In this document: piece after piece, positions 49,914-57,842 of the stretch
Layout: each line of letters begins with the position of its first letter
How positions within the stretch are numbered: position 1 is the stretch's first letter
Source: Longimicrobiales bacterium
GTDB lineage: Bacteria; Gemmatimonadota; Gemmatimonadetes; Longimicrobiales; Gaopeijiaceae
Reading direction: 5' to 3'
Length of the DNA stretch: 64,000 nt
Assembly (NCBI GenBank): GCA_028278645.1
Contig: JANQDZ010000034.1
Coordinates: forward strand, 124,001-188,000
Notes under the pieces: model-generated
The model's database searches: none
What the model saw: the letters and a program-made list of their open reading frames with translations, nothing else
What the model was told of the DNA's origin: nothing
Made by a program: the position numbers and the translations under genes

Positions 49914-51410
49914 TCAGAACGTGATTGGGTGTTCGGGCCACGCTTGCCACGGCCAATAGAAGTCCCAGTTGGGTCCTCTCAAGGCGGTCCCTATGTACGT
50001 CATGAGGACAAAAGCCGTGATGAAACCGCAGAAGGTGGCTATGGCCGCAACTCGCTTCGATCCCGAGACCCTCAACACGAGGAAGTAGAATCCGACAAAA
50101 AGAAGAAGGAGCAGCGTGGCCGGGTTAAAGACGTCGAAGAAGAGTTGACTCTCGATGCCGCTCAAGATGTCCCGCAGGGGAAAGAGAACGGCCGATGCCA
50201 CGCACAACGAAGAAGAGGCCACGCCAAAGACCGCCCCGATGATTCCCCAGTTCTTCCCGCTGGCGTTTGTGAACCACCGACCGATGCCATCCTGCTCCGT
50301 GTCCAGGAACGGAATCAAACCAAGGCCCAAAATCACGACGCCCGGAACCACCACCCCACCGACCAACGCCGAATAGCCCACAAGTTCCTGGAGGCCGAGG
50401 AAATACCACGGCGCCTTGGCCGGGTTCGGGGTCACCTCGGGGTTTGCCGCCTCCTCCAAAGGAGCGGAGAAGATGAGGGAGAGGATCACACAGAAGGCCA
50501 CGGTGGCCAGCGTCACCAACAGAAGCCTCACGGTCATGAATGGAGTGGATGGGGCCGAGTTGGTGTCGTCCAGTGTGGTGGGATCAGAGACCTGGACAGT
50601 GGTCCCGGTGGCAATCCCGAGCACGCTGTAAGTCTTCGAAGACCTGGGCGGCGCCGGTTCCCGGGACCTCGCTTCGACCCTGAGTTCTTCGGTTATGGCC
50701 AGGCCTCCGTCCTTTCGGATTCGCCACATATGCCAAACGGCGATCCCAGTAAGAAGGACCGGCAAAAAGACGCAGTGGAGGACGTAGAACCGTATGAGGG
50801 TCGGTTGCCCGATGACGGTTCCACCAAGGAGGAACTGCCGGATTTCTTCACCAACCAGCGGAATAGCCGCGGCTATGCTGGTCCCTACAGTGATGGCCCA
50901 GAAAGCCAACTGATCCCATGGAAGCAGATAACCCGTGAAGCTCAACAGAAGGGTCAGAACCAGGAGAATGACTCCCAGGACCCAGTTGAAGGGCCTGGCG
51001 GACTTCACCACCTCCCCGGCTTTGTAGGCCCCGGTGAGGAACACCCGGAACATATGGAGGAAGACCACAGCCACCATGAGATGGGCCGCAACCCTATGCA
51101 CCCGGCGGAGAAGCCAGCCAAAGCTTATGGCGAAGTCCAGGTCCTTGATTCCCCAATAGGCCCTCTCCACCGAGGGCACATAGAGGAACATGAGGATAAT
51201 CCCCGTCACCGTGAGGATCAGGAATAAGACAGCCGAAATGGTCCCGAGATAAAAAGAGTAGCCCCAGGCCATGCCTTTCAACGAGACCCGGTTCGGGAAC
51301 CAGTGGAGCAGGAAGTTGGACACGATTCCACTTCCTGCTTCGCGGTTAGAGGTAGGACGCCAGGACCAAACCAGCCTCCCCCAGATCCCTGAGATCGATG
51401 GCAGGTTCAT
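49914..51410 (-). CDS. Cytochrome b of the nos-linked bc complex
   Basis: 498 residues. b6-like part with heme ligands in RRVHRVAAHLM and LHMFRVFLTG, and FYVLHCVFLP with AVWHMWRIR; TGYLLPWDQLAFW; then a charged linker of about 60 residues (about 235-290) and a subunit IV-like part (NPAKAPWYFLGLQELVGYSA) with three or four more helices. Longer than the 349-residue cytochrome b of the nap branch. Stop and start are adjacent to the Rieske gene. Confidence 0.92.
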   Translation of the reverse strand: MNLPSISGIWGRLVWSWRPTSNREAGSGIVSNFLLHWFPNRVSLKGMAWGYSFYLGTISAVLFLILTVTGIILMFLYVPSVERAYWGIKDLDFAISFGWLLRRVHRVAAHLMVAVVFLHMFRVFLTGAYKAGEVVKSARPFNWVLGVILLVLTLLLSFTGYLLPWDQLAFWAITVGTSIAAAIPLVGEEIRQFLLGGTVIGQPTLIRFYVLHCVFLPVLLTGIAVWHMWRIRKDGGLAITEELRVEARSREPAPPRSSKTYSVLGIATGTTVQVSDPTTLDDTNSAPSTPFMTVRLLLVTLATVAFCVILSLIFSAPLEEAANPEVTPNPAKAPWYFLGLQELVGYSALVGGVVVPGVVILGLGLIPFLDTEQDGIGRWFTNASGKNWGIIGAVFGVASSSLCVASAVLFPLRDILSGIESQLFFDVFNPATLLLLLFVGFYFLVLRVSGSKRVAAIATFCGFITAFVLMTYIGTALRGPNWDFYWPWQAWPEHPITF

Positions 51411-51935
51411 TTAGACCACCAGTTTGAAATCACGTTCGACCCCCAGAGCCAGATCGACGACCAGAGAACCGTCTTTCGGAGAGACCTCGAGGTGATGCCA
51501 CTGCAGGGGCCGAGGGGCTGGCCCGGAATAGTTGGTCCCGTCGCCGTGGAACTTCGAGCCGTGACAGGGGCAGTGGAACTCGCCCAGAGCCTCAAACTCA
51601 TGGTCCCGAACCGTCAATTGTCGCGACTGCTCGAACGGCGCGAATTTCACCGTGCAACCCAGGTGGCTACAAACCCCAGAAACAGCGCTGTAGCTGTTCC
51701 CGTCCCTGAGCAAAAAGACGCGATGTTCCTCGAGGTACGTCATGCCATTCTGGAACGTGCCCGGTGACCCCAAACGAACCCTTTTTGGGGGTTCGTAGAG
51801 GACGTTCGGAACCAGTGCCCGGAACATGGGCCAAGAACCCAAAACCGCGCCCAATCCGATGACTCCACTGGTAAGGCGCTGGAGGAAGGTCCGCCGGCTG
51901 GGGGCCCCTCTGCTTTCAGTTTCGTTGTTCTTCAT
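51411..51935 (-). CDS. Rieske iron-sulfur protein of the nos-linked bc complex
   Basis: 174 residues. Twin-arginine segment (SRRTFLQRL) and one membrane helix; Rieske motifs CSHLGC and CPCHGSKF. The ATG overlaps the stop of the preceding oxidoreductase gene (ATGA). Oxidises quinol together with cytochrome b. Confidence 0.93.
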   Translation of the reverse strand: MKNNETESRGAPSRRTFLQRLTSGVIGLGAVLGSWPMFRALVPNVLYEPPKRVRLGSPGTFQNGMTYLEEHRVFLLRDGNSYSAVSGVCSHLGCTVKFAPFEQSRQLTVRDHEFEALGEFHCPCHGSKFHGDGTNYSGPAPRPLQWHHLEVSPKDGSLVVDLALGVERDFKLVV

Positions 51936-53902
51936 TCCGCTACCTCAATGAAGTGGAATCTTTCCATCGTCATGGCCTCGGTCGGACACCGAATGGCGCA
52001 GAGGCCGCAGCGAATACAAGCCGTGTCGTCCTTCAGAAGGACGGTCATCGGATCAGTCCGGTCGTGGCCGTACTGCTCCATGGCCCTTTCCCTCTGATCC
52101 CGGGGCATCTCGACCTGGTCCATCGGCACGAACTTCAGGCACTTTTCAGGACACACGTCCGCACACCGACCACATAGGACACAGAGATGTGGGTCGTAGA
52201 TCGTGTCGATGTGGCATGCCAAACACCGTTCCGCCTGGCTCTTGGCTTCCCCTTCCGTCAGGACGCCCTCCACCTCCGTGATCCCGGTTCGGCGCCCCAG
52301 GTCCACGAACTCCGGGGAGCGACGTTCCCTTTTCTCGTAGCCGGCGGGCATGGTGTACTCATCCGGCGGCACACGGGTAACCTGGACCGTCAGCTTGGCG
52401 GGCCCGCGGGAGCCGCCCAGGTATTCGTGAATGGAACGGGCGGCGGTTTTTCCGTTAGCCACGGCTTCGATGGCTATCCGGGGGCCGAAGGCGGCGTCCC
52501 CTCCCGCGAAGATGTCCGGAGCGGTGGTGGCCAGGGTTTCAGGCTCGATCTGGATCGTTCCCGCCGGCGTGATCCGGACCCCATCCGCGTCGGACAAGAA
52601 GCCGAAGTCCGAACGCTGGCCAATGGCCAGGATCACCGAGTTGGCTTCCAGGGTCATCTGTTCCGACACGTCATACCGAGGGCTGAAACGGCCCTCGTCA
52701 TCGAACACGCTGAGGCATTTCTTGAACCTCACGCCCTCCACTTCCTTCCCTCCCAGGATCTCGTCGGGGCCCCAGGCTGGATGGATTTGGATTCCCTCTT
52801 CTCGGGCCTCCCGGAGTTCCTCTCGCCCCTGGACGGTAAGGGCCGCCGGCATTTCCTCCCCTGCCTCCAGAGAAACCACGTGGACCTCGCTCGCTCCCCC
52901 TCGCAGCGCCCCACGAGCCGCGTCCATGGCCGGCTGGCCCACAACGGCCCTTGCGGTCATCTCGATCTCTTCCATGGGGGAGTAGAAGTCCCTGACGGCG
53001 CTGCGGGCCGCATCGAGGGCGACGGAGCCACCCCCGATGACGATGACCCTCTCGCCGAGGTCCACCCTGTAACCGCGGTTGATATTCAGGAGGTAATCGA
53101 CCGCTTTCACCACGCCGTCCCTGTCGGAACCCGGAAGGTCCAGGTCCCTGCCCTGCATGGCACCGACGGAGAGGAAGAACGCTTCGAAGCCCTCCGCTTT
53201 CAGGTCGCCGATGCCATACTCCTCCGTGAGCGGGGTACCCATCCGGAACTCGGCACCCAGGTCCCGGATCAGGGCCACCTCCCGTTCGATGACTCCCCTG
53301 GGGAGGCGGTATTCCGGCACCCCGTAGCGGAGCATCCCTCCGGCATGATCCAGCGCATCGAAGAGGGTCACGGCGTAGCCCAGCACCGAGAGGTCGTGGG
53401 CGCAGGCCAGCCCCGCCGGCCCGCAGCCGATGACCGCTACCTTCCTCCCCTCTCGCGTGTGTTCTGGCGGCGTTGCTGGCCGGCCTCGGGAGAGGACCGG
53501 AAGGTGCCACGGTAGCTGGCAACCCGGATCCAGGGCGTCCCCCGCGGATCCGTTGGAATCGGCGAACAGGGCCTGATAGGCGTCTGGACGGGGAGACTCC
53601 GCTCCATACTGCTCGCATACGAAACGTTTCAGGGCCCGGATGGACACCGCTTCGTCGATTTTTGTGCGACGGCAAGCGTCTTCACAGGGAGCTGCACAGA
53701 TGCGACCGCAGATCGACGCCAGGGGGTTGGGAGACCGGGCAACCAGGAAGGCTTCTTCGTATCGGCCTTCGCCGATCAGTTGCACATAACGGCCCGAGTC
53801 GGTGTGGACCGGACAAGCTTCCATGCAGGGAACGTTGGTGCGGTACCAACTTATGTCGTTAAACCGTGCCGGGAATTTCCCTGGGGCCGATTCTTCTGAC
53901 AT
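51932..53902 (-). CDS. GltD-like FAD/NAD(P) oxidoreductase with ferredoxin domains
   Basis: 656 residues from ATG 53902, GGAGG upstream. N-terminal 4Fe-4S dicluster domain (CMEACPVHTDSGRYVQ, SICGRICAAPCEDACRR), FAD motif VAVIGCGPAGLACAHDLSVLG, NAD(P) motif VIVIGGGSVALDAARSA, and DIFAGGDAAFGP. The C terminus adds two 4Fe-4S clusters (CLCGRCADVCPEKCL-type and CIRCGLCAIRCPTEAM). Same build as glutamate synthase small subunit and NADPH-dependent oxidoreductases. No signal peptide, so cytoplasmic. Coupled to the Rieske gene: it may move electrons between NAD(P)H, ferredoxin and quinone for N2O respiration, or serve Fe-S maintenance; inferred. Confidence 0.88.
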   Translation of the reverse strand: MSEESAPGKFPARFNDISWYRTNVPCMEACPVHTDSGRYVQLIGEGRYEEAFLVARSPNPLASICGRICAAPCEDACRRTKIDEAVSIRALKRFVCEQYGAESPRPDAYQALFADSNGSAGDALDPGCQLPWHLPVLSRGRPATPPEHTREGRKVAVIGCGPAGLACAHDLSVLGYAVTLFDALDHAGGMLRYGVPEYRLPRGVIEREVALIRDLGAEFRMGTPLTEEYGIGDLKAEGFEAFFLSVGAMQGRDLDLPGSDRDGVVKAVDYLLNINRGYRVDLGERVIVIGGGSVALDAARSAVRDFYSPMEEIEMTARAVVGQPAMDAARGALRGGASEVHVVSLEAGEEMPAALTVQGREELREAREEGIQIHPAWGPDEILGGKEVEGVRFKKCLSVFDDEGRFSPRYDVSEQMTLEANSVILAIGQRSDFGFLSDADGVRITPAGTIQIEPETLATTAPDIFAGGDAAFGPRIAIEAVANGKTAARSIHEYLGGSRGPAKLTVQVTRVPPDEYTMPAGYEKRERRSPEFVDLGRRTGITEVEGVLTEGEAKSQAERCLACHIDTIYDPHLCVLCGRCADVCPEKCLKFVPMDQVEMPRDQRERAMEQYGHDRTDPMTVLLKDDTACIRCGLCAIRCPTEAMTMERFHFIEVAE

Positions 53903-53930
53903 ACTCCCTCTTTCCTCCAAGTCTACCGTT

Positions 53931-54452
53931 TCAGGACGCTTCCAACTCCTCATCTCCCGGAGATGGTTTGGACGCGTTTCCTACCATGTCCTCCAGCCGG
54001 TTCCCACTCAGGTCGACATCGGTTCCGACCAGGTCGGCGATCGTGACCTCCTGAAGCAGGGCCAGGTATCCGTCCCTCAGAGGGCCCCAACGGTCGTGGA
54101 CAACGCATCCGTTTTCCGGAGAGCACTGAGCCATCCCCAACAAACACTCGGACCACCGATCCACCTGATCGATGGGTTCCACGACGTCCATGAGCGTGAT
54201 TGAGCCGGGGGGGACCGCGAGACTGAACCCTCCGCCCAGGCCTTTTCGGGATTCAACCAATCCTTGGCGGGATAGGCCCTGCAGGAGCTTCCCCAAGTAG
54301 TTCGGGGGAGCCCCGATGGCTTCTGCGATGGATGCGGCCCCAGCCCGTTGCCCAGCCGGTACCTTCGCTAGAGCACAAAGAGCTCTGATGGCATGAAGTG
54401 CCGTCTTGCTGACCAAAGGTCCGCTCACTTCTGGAGATAATGGGATACTCAC
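53931..54452 (-). CDS. Rrf2 family regulator with three cysteines
   Basis: 173 residues from GTG 54452; no clear ribosome site. Winged helix (SIAEAIGAPPNYLGKLLQGLSRQGLVESRKGLGGGFSLA), then Cys at CLLGMAQC and ENGC (C-x6-C-x5-C), the arrangement that binds an Fe-S cluster in IscR/NsrR. First gene of the nos operon (28 bp to the next), so it most likely regulates it in response to NO or redox state, as NsrR does for NO genes. A palindromic AATCCG-T-CGGATT lies in its promoter region. Confidence 0.88.
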   Translation of the reverse strand: MSIPLSPEVSGPLVSKTALHAIRALCALAKVPAGQRAGAASIAEAIGAPPNYLGKLLQGLSRQGLVESRKGLGGGFSLAVPPGSITLMDVVEPIDQVDRWSECLLGMAQCSPENGCVVHDRWGPLRDGYLALLQEVTIADLVGTDVDLSGNRLEDMVGNASKPSPGDEELEAS

Positions 54453-54496
54453 ATGCGAATCTACGTTTTATTGTTTTTTTCGCAAGGATCGTGTTG

Positions 54497-54509
54497 AATC
54501 CGTCGGATT
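54497..54509. promoter_or_regulatory. Candidate Rrf2 operator in the divergent nos promoter
   Basis: AATCCG-T-CGGATT, perfect six-base arms around one central base, the type of odd-length palindrome used by NsrR-like Rrf2 regulators. It is 45-57 bp before the rrf2 start and about 190 bp before the ABC exporter ATG. The surrounding 54450-54535 stretch is AT-rich. TTGACG at 54537-54532 (minus) could be a -35 box. Confidence 0.5.
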
Positions 54510-54698
54510 TTTCTGGAAATAATTGATTACTCGTCAACGGGAGCTGAGTTGTCTTCGGCCACCAGGCCGACGGATCCGGGACGGCCCACGGCACTGGCGG
54601 AGGCCCTTTTTGAGTCCCAGTTTTCTCGGTGGAACTCACTGTCAGCCAAGGGGAGGGTGAGAGGACAGCTCAGCCCGATTCCAATCGTGATTCCGACC

Positions 54699-55682
54699 AT
54701 GCCTTCGGCCGACCCGGACCCGATCCTCCAAGTCACCGGCCTCCGAAAATCGTTCGGAAGCCTCACAGCGGTGCGAGACCTCTCCCTGGATGTGTTCCGG
54801 GGGGAGGTTTTTGGGTTTTTGGGGCCAAACGGCGCCGGCAAAACCACCACCATCCGAATGATCTGCGGGCTTCTCCGGGCCGACTCCGGGGAGATCCGCA
54901 TCAACGGTCGTGAGTTCAAAAAGCACGTCGGCCTTTGCCGGAGCAGAATCGGGTTGTGTCCACAGGACCTGGTGATATGGGAGACGCTCACCTGCGTCGA
55001 ACAGATGGTCTTCGTCGGGACTCAATACGATCTCCCCTGGAAGGCGGCCCGTCGCAGGGCCTTCGAGCTTCTGGACGCGTTGGGGCTCACCGAAAAAGCC
55101 AATCGCCTCGCAAAGACCCTCTCGGGCGGGATGAAGCGGCGCCTCAATCTTGCCTTGGGCTTGGTCCACGATCCCGACCTCTTGGTTCTCGACGAACCCC
55201 AGGCGGGGTTGGATCCCCAAAGCCGGATTATGGTGAGGGAGTACATCCTCTCTCTGGCACGGGAGAAGACCGTGCTTCTCACGACCCACGAGATGGACGA
55301 GGCCGAACGGCTAGCCGGAAGGATCGGAATCATCGATCGCGGACAACTCCTGGTGCTGGACACACCAGATCGCATGAAGGCAGCCCATGCCGGCGGCGAG
55401 ATCCTGGAGCTGACCGTCGGCGGAGACCGCGGGGAGGCGGATCCGGCCGCGGAACGACCACCCAATCTAGACGGTTTCCTGGGTGAGTTGCCGCCTGGCC
55501 TGACCGCGCTGGAGAGCCTTCCCGGTACCGTTCGTCTCACTGGCCAAGCCCTGCACGATCAGATTCCACCCTTATTCGGAAAGCTCCGTGCTGCGGGGAT
55601 GGACGTACGCGATATGACGCTCAGGAAGCCGACACTCGAGGACGTGTTCATTTCCCTGACCGGAAGGGGGCTGAGGGAATGA
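54699..55682 (+). CDS. ABC exporter ATPase, ABC-2 associated
   Basis: 327 residues from ATG 54699, where the family fold begins (ILQVTGLRKSFGSLTAVRDLSL). An upstream TTG 54549 with GGGAG before it would add 50 residues of low-complexity sequence. Walker A GPNGAGKTT, Q-loop CPQD, signature LSGGMKRRLNLALGLV, Walker B LLVLDEPQAGLD, H-loop TTHEMDEAERLAGRIG. DrrA/NatA-like with a C-terminal regulatory domain (from 225). Pairs with the permease encoded next (overlap ATGA); substrate unknown. Confidence 0.88.
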   Translation: MPSADPDPILQVTGLRKSFGSLTAVRDLSLDVFRGEVFGFLGPNGAGKTTTIRMICGLLRADSGEIRINGREFKKHVGLCRSRIGLCPQDLVIWETLTCVEQMVFVGTQYDLPWKAARRRAFELLDALGLTEKANRLAKTLSGGMKRRLNLALGLVHDPDLLVLDEPQAGLDPQSRIMVREYILSLAREKTVLLTTHEMDEAERLAGRIGIIDRGQLLVLDTPDRMKAAHAGGEILELTVGGDRGEADPAAERPPNLDGFLGELPPGLTALESLPGTVRLTGQALHDQIPPLFGKLRAAGMDVRDMTLRKPTLEDVFISLTGRGLRE

Positions 55683-56866
55683 CTCTGCCTGCCCTTCCCC
55701 GCTTTCGTTCCTTGTTCCGGAAGGAGATGCTCGAGACCTTCCGGGACTGGAAGATGCTGAGTCTCGTCCTGACATTCGCGCCCTTCTTCGTCCTCCTCAT
55801 GTACGGCTACCTGGGCCACACCACGCCGGTATTCCAGATCGCAGTCGTGAATCAAGACCTGGGTGGATCAACCGGGGCGGGGGGATCCGAACACCTCGGA
55901 GATGACTTGGTGGAGATGCTCCGCGGGGTCCGCTCACCGGAAGGGGATACGGTCCTGAGGGTCCGGCTCGTGGGCGAGGAAGAGTTGGAGGGTCTGTTGG
56001 AAAGTCGGAGGGCCGATCTGGCCATCCTCGTCCCGCCAGGGTTCTCCGAGGCGGTCATTGGCGCCAGAGAAGGCGGGAGCCCCCTTCCAGTTCCAATCCG
56101 AAGTCGGGGTGACCCCGGGAACCCTGATTACATCATGGCGGCGGTCTGGGCAGACATGACCACCATGGCCTTCGTCGAGATTGCTTCCGGCCTGAGGAGC
56201 CCGGCTCTCTTGGCCCCCGAAACCGTCTCGGGCGCCACATCTCTGAACGAGTTCGAGCTCTATGTCCCGAGCCTTCTCATCCTTGCCCTCATGATGCTGA
56301 TGTTCACTGCGGCGGGAGCCCTCATTCGGGAAAAGGACAAGGGGACGCTGATACGGTTACGCCTGTCCAAGCTCACAGCCGTGGAGTGGCTGACCGCAGT
56401 GAGCTCGACCCAGCTGATCGTTGGAATCCTGGCTCTCGGCTTGACCTACCTCACCGCCATGGCCGTGGGCTATCGAGCCAATGGATCCTTGCTGATCCTC
56501 TTCCTGGTTGGAGCCTTGGCGAGTCTTTCCATCATGGCAATCAGCGTTCTTGTAGCCTCGTTCCTGAGAACCGTTTTTGACCTGGTCACGGTGGGATGTT
56601 TCCCATTTTTCATCCTGATGTTCTTCTCAGGTGGGATGTTCCCGCTTCCCGGAGTCTCGCTCTTCAGCTGGGGGGAGCGAGTCATCTCCCTGAACGAGGT
56701 CCTTCCAACCACCCATGCCATCGCTGCGCTGAACCGGGTCCTGAGCTACGATGCCGGGTTGGGGGACATCACCTATGAAATCACGGCCATGGTGATCCTG
56801 ACCGTGGCCTTCTTTGCAGTGGGAACGTGGATCTTCACCCGCAGACACATGCCGGCAGTGGGTTGA
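55679..56866 (+). CDS. ABC-2 type permease
   Basis: 395 residues. First helix near the N terminus (MLSLVLTFAPFFVLLMYGYLG), a large periplasmic domain (about 50-190) rich in charged residues, then five helices (VPSLLILALMMLMFTAAGALIREKDKGT and on). The REKDKGTL loop and the NEVLPTTHA motif fit the NatB/YhgE-like and ABC2_membrane_3 permeases. Partner of the preceding ATPase; together they form an exporter next to the nos operon but not part of it. Confidence 0.88.
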   Translation: MTLPALPRFRSLFRKEMLETFRDWKMLSLVLTFAPFFVLLMYGYLGHTTPVFQIAVVNQDLGGSTGAGGSEHLGDDLVEMLRGVRSPEGDTVLRVRLVGEEELEGLLESRRADLAILVPPGFSEAVIGAREGGSPLPVPIRSRGDPGNPDYIMAAVWADMTTMAFVEIASGLRSPALLAPETVSGATSLNEFELYVPSLLILALMMLMFTAAGALIREKDKGTLIRLRLSKLTAVEWLTAVSSTQLIVGILALGLTYLTAMAVGYRANGSLLILFLVGALASLSIMAISVLVASFLRTVFDLVTVGCFPFFILMFFSGGMFPLPGVSLFSWGERVISLNEVLPTTHAIAALNRVLSYDAGLGDITYEITAMVILTVAFFAVGTWIFTRRHMPAVG

Positions 56867-56921
56867 CGCCCTGAAGCACCCCCCATTTGTCGGCGGAGTT
56901 TTCCCAATACCGGAGGTCACC

Positions 56922-57797
56922 ATGAACGGCCGCGCGTGGATTGTCGTCTTTCTCTCCCTGTTTCTGTTCCCGTATTCGGCGACGGCCCAGGAAGAGCTCA
57001 AAGTGTTCATCTCTGTGGACATGGAGGGAATCGCCGGAGTCGTAGTCTCTGAGGAATGTTCTTCCAGCGGACCGGATTATGGGTACTTCCGGCGGATCAT
57101 GTCCCATGAAGCCAACGCGGCTGTGCTGGGAGCGTTCGACGCGGGAGCCACCGAGGTCGTTGTGAGGGACTCCCACGGATCGGCTCGAAACATCCTCCCG
57201 GACCTCATCGACCCGAGAGCCAAGCTTCTCCGTGATTGGTCCGGAGGGCCCAAGGGGATGATGGAGGGGATCGACGAGTCGTTCGATGCCGTTGTGTTTG
57301 TCGGCTACCACGCAAGAGCCGGAACCGCCGACGCGATCATCGATCACACCATGTCCGGGAACGTCATGGACCTGTCCATCAACGGCCAATCCCTTCCCGA
57401 AGCTGGGGCGAACGCGCTGATCGCGGGTCACTTCGGGGTGCCGGTGGTCTACGTCGCCGGGGACCAGGGAATTGTCGACCAGGTGGAAGACCTGTTCGGG
57501 TCGGTTGGTACCTTCGCCACAAAACAGGGGATTGGCGCCTCTTCTCTGGGCCTCCACCCGGAGGTCGCCCAGAAGGAGATCAGGGCTGGAGTGGCGGACG
57601 CCGTGAGGAGCCGGGCCGATTTCGAGCCATTCACCATGACCAAACCGTACACCATGGTCCTCAAACTCAAGTCCGAGGCATCGGTCTACAACGGCTCCTT
57701 CTTTCCCGGAGCCCAACGCACCGGAGACTGGGAACTCACCTTCTCCAACGACAACATCTTGAACGTGATGTATGCTTTCGGGGTCATGAGACGTTAA
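56922..57797 (+). CDS. D-aminopeptidase DppA family (M55), secreted
   Basis: 291 residues from ATG 56922 (CGGAGGTCACC upstream). A signal peptide ending ATA-QEE. DppA motifs VFISVDMEGIAG (zinc-binding D-x-E), SHEANAAVLGAFDAGATEVVVRDSHGSARN (His/Asp), HTMSG and AGANALIAGHFGVPVVYVAGDQ. Releases D-amino acids from peptides, and with the other peptidases in the window fits turnover of peptidoglycan-derived peptides or scavenged D-peptides. Cytoplasmic homologues exist, so the signal peptide is notable. Confidence 0.88.
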   Translation: MNGRAWIVVFLSLFLFPYSATAQEELKVFISVDMEGIAGVVVSEECSSSGPDYGYFRRIMSHEANAAVLGAFDAGATEVVVRDSHGSARNILPDLIDPRAKLLRDWSGGPKGMMEGIDESFDAVVFVGYHARAGTADAIIDHTMSGNVMDLSINGQSLPEAGANALIAGHFGVPVVYVAGDQGIVDQVEDLFGSVGTFATKQGIGASSLGLHPEVAQKEIRAGVADAVRSRADFEPFTMTKPYTMVLKLKSEASVYNGSFFPGAQRTGDWELTFSNDNILNVMYAFGVMRR

Positions 57798-57842
57798 CAG
57801 GATAGGAGGGTAGGTCTGTCGTACTTCTGGAGGGTTATTCTC

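Noticed and set aside
49929-51227. A 432-codon open frame on the plus strand opposite the nos cytochrome b gene
   Set aside because: Highly charged, low-complexity translation; the opposite strand encodes cytochrome b with all heme ligands.
51932-53902. CLACH in the GltD-like protein as a heme c site
   Set aside because: The protein has no signal peptide and the Cys residues fit ferredoxin-type clusters, so cytochrome c maturation is not expected.
54523-54537. TTGAT-N5-GTCAA, similar to an Fnr/Dnr box, upstream of the nos operon
   Set aside because: The spacer is five bases, not four, and the second arm has one mismatch; the nearby AATCCG-T-CGGATT palindrome is a better operator candidate.
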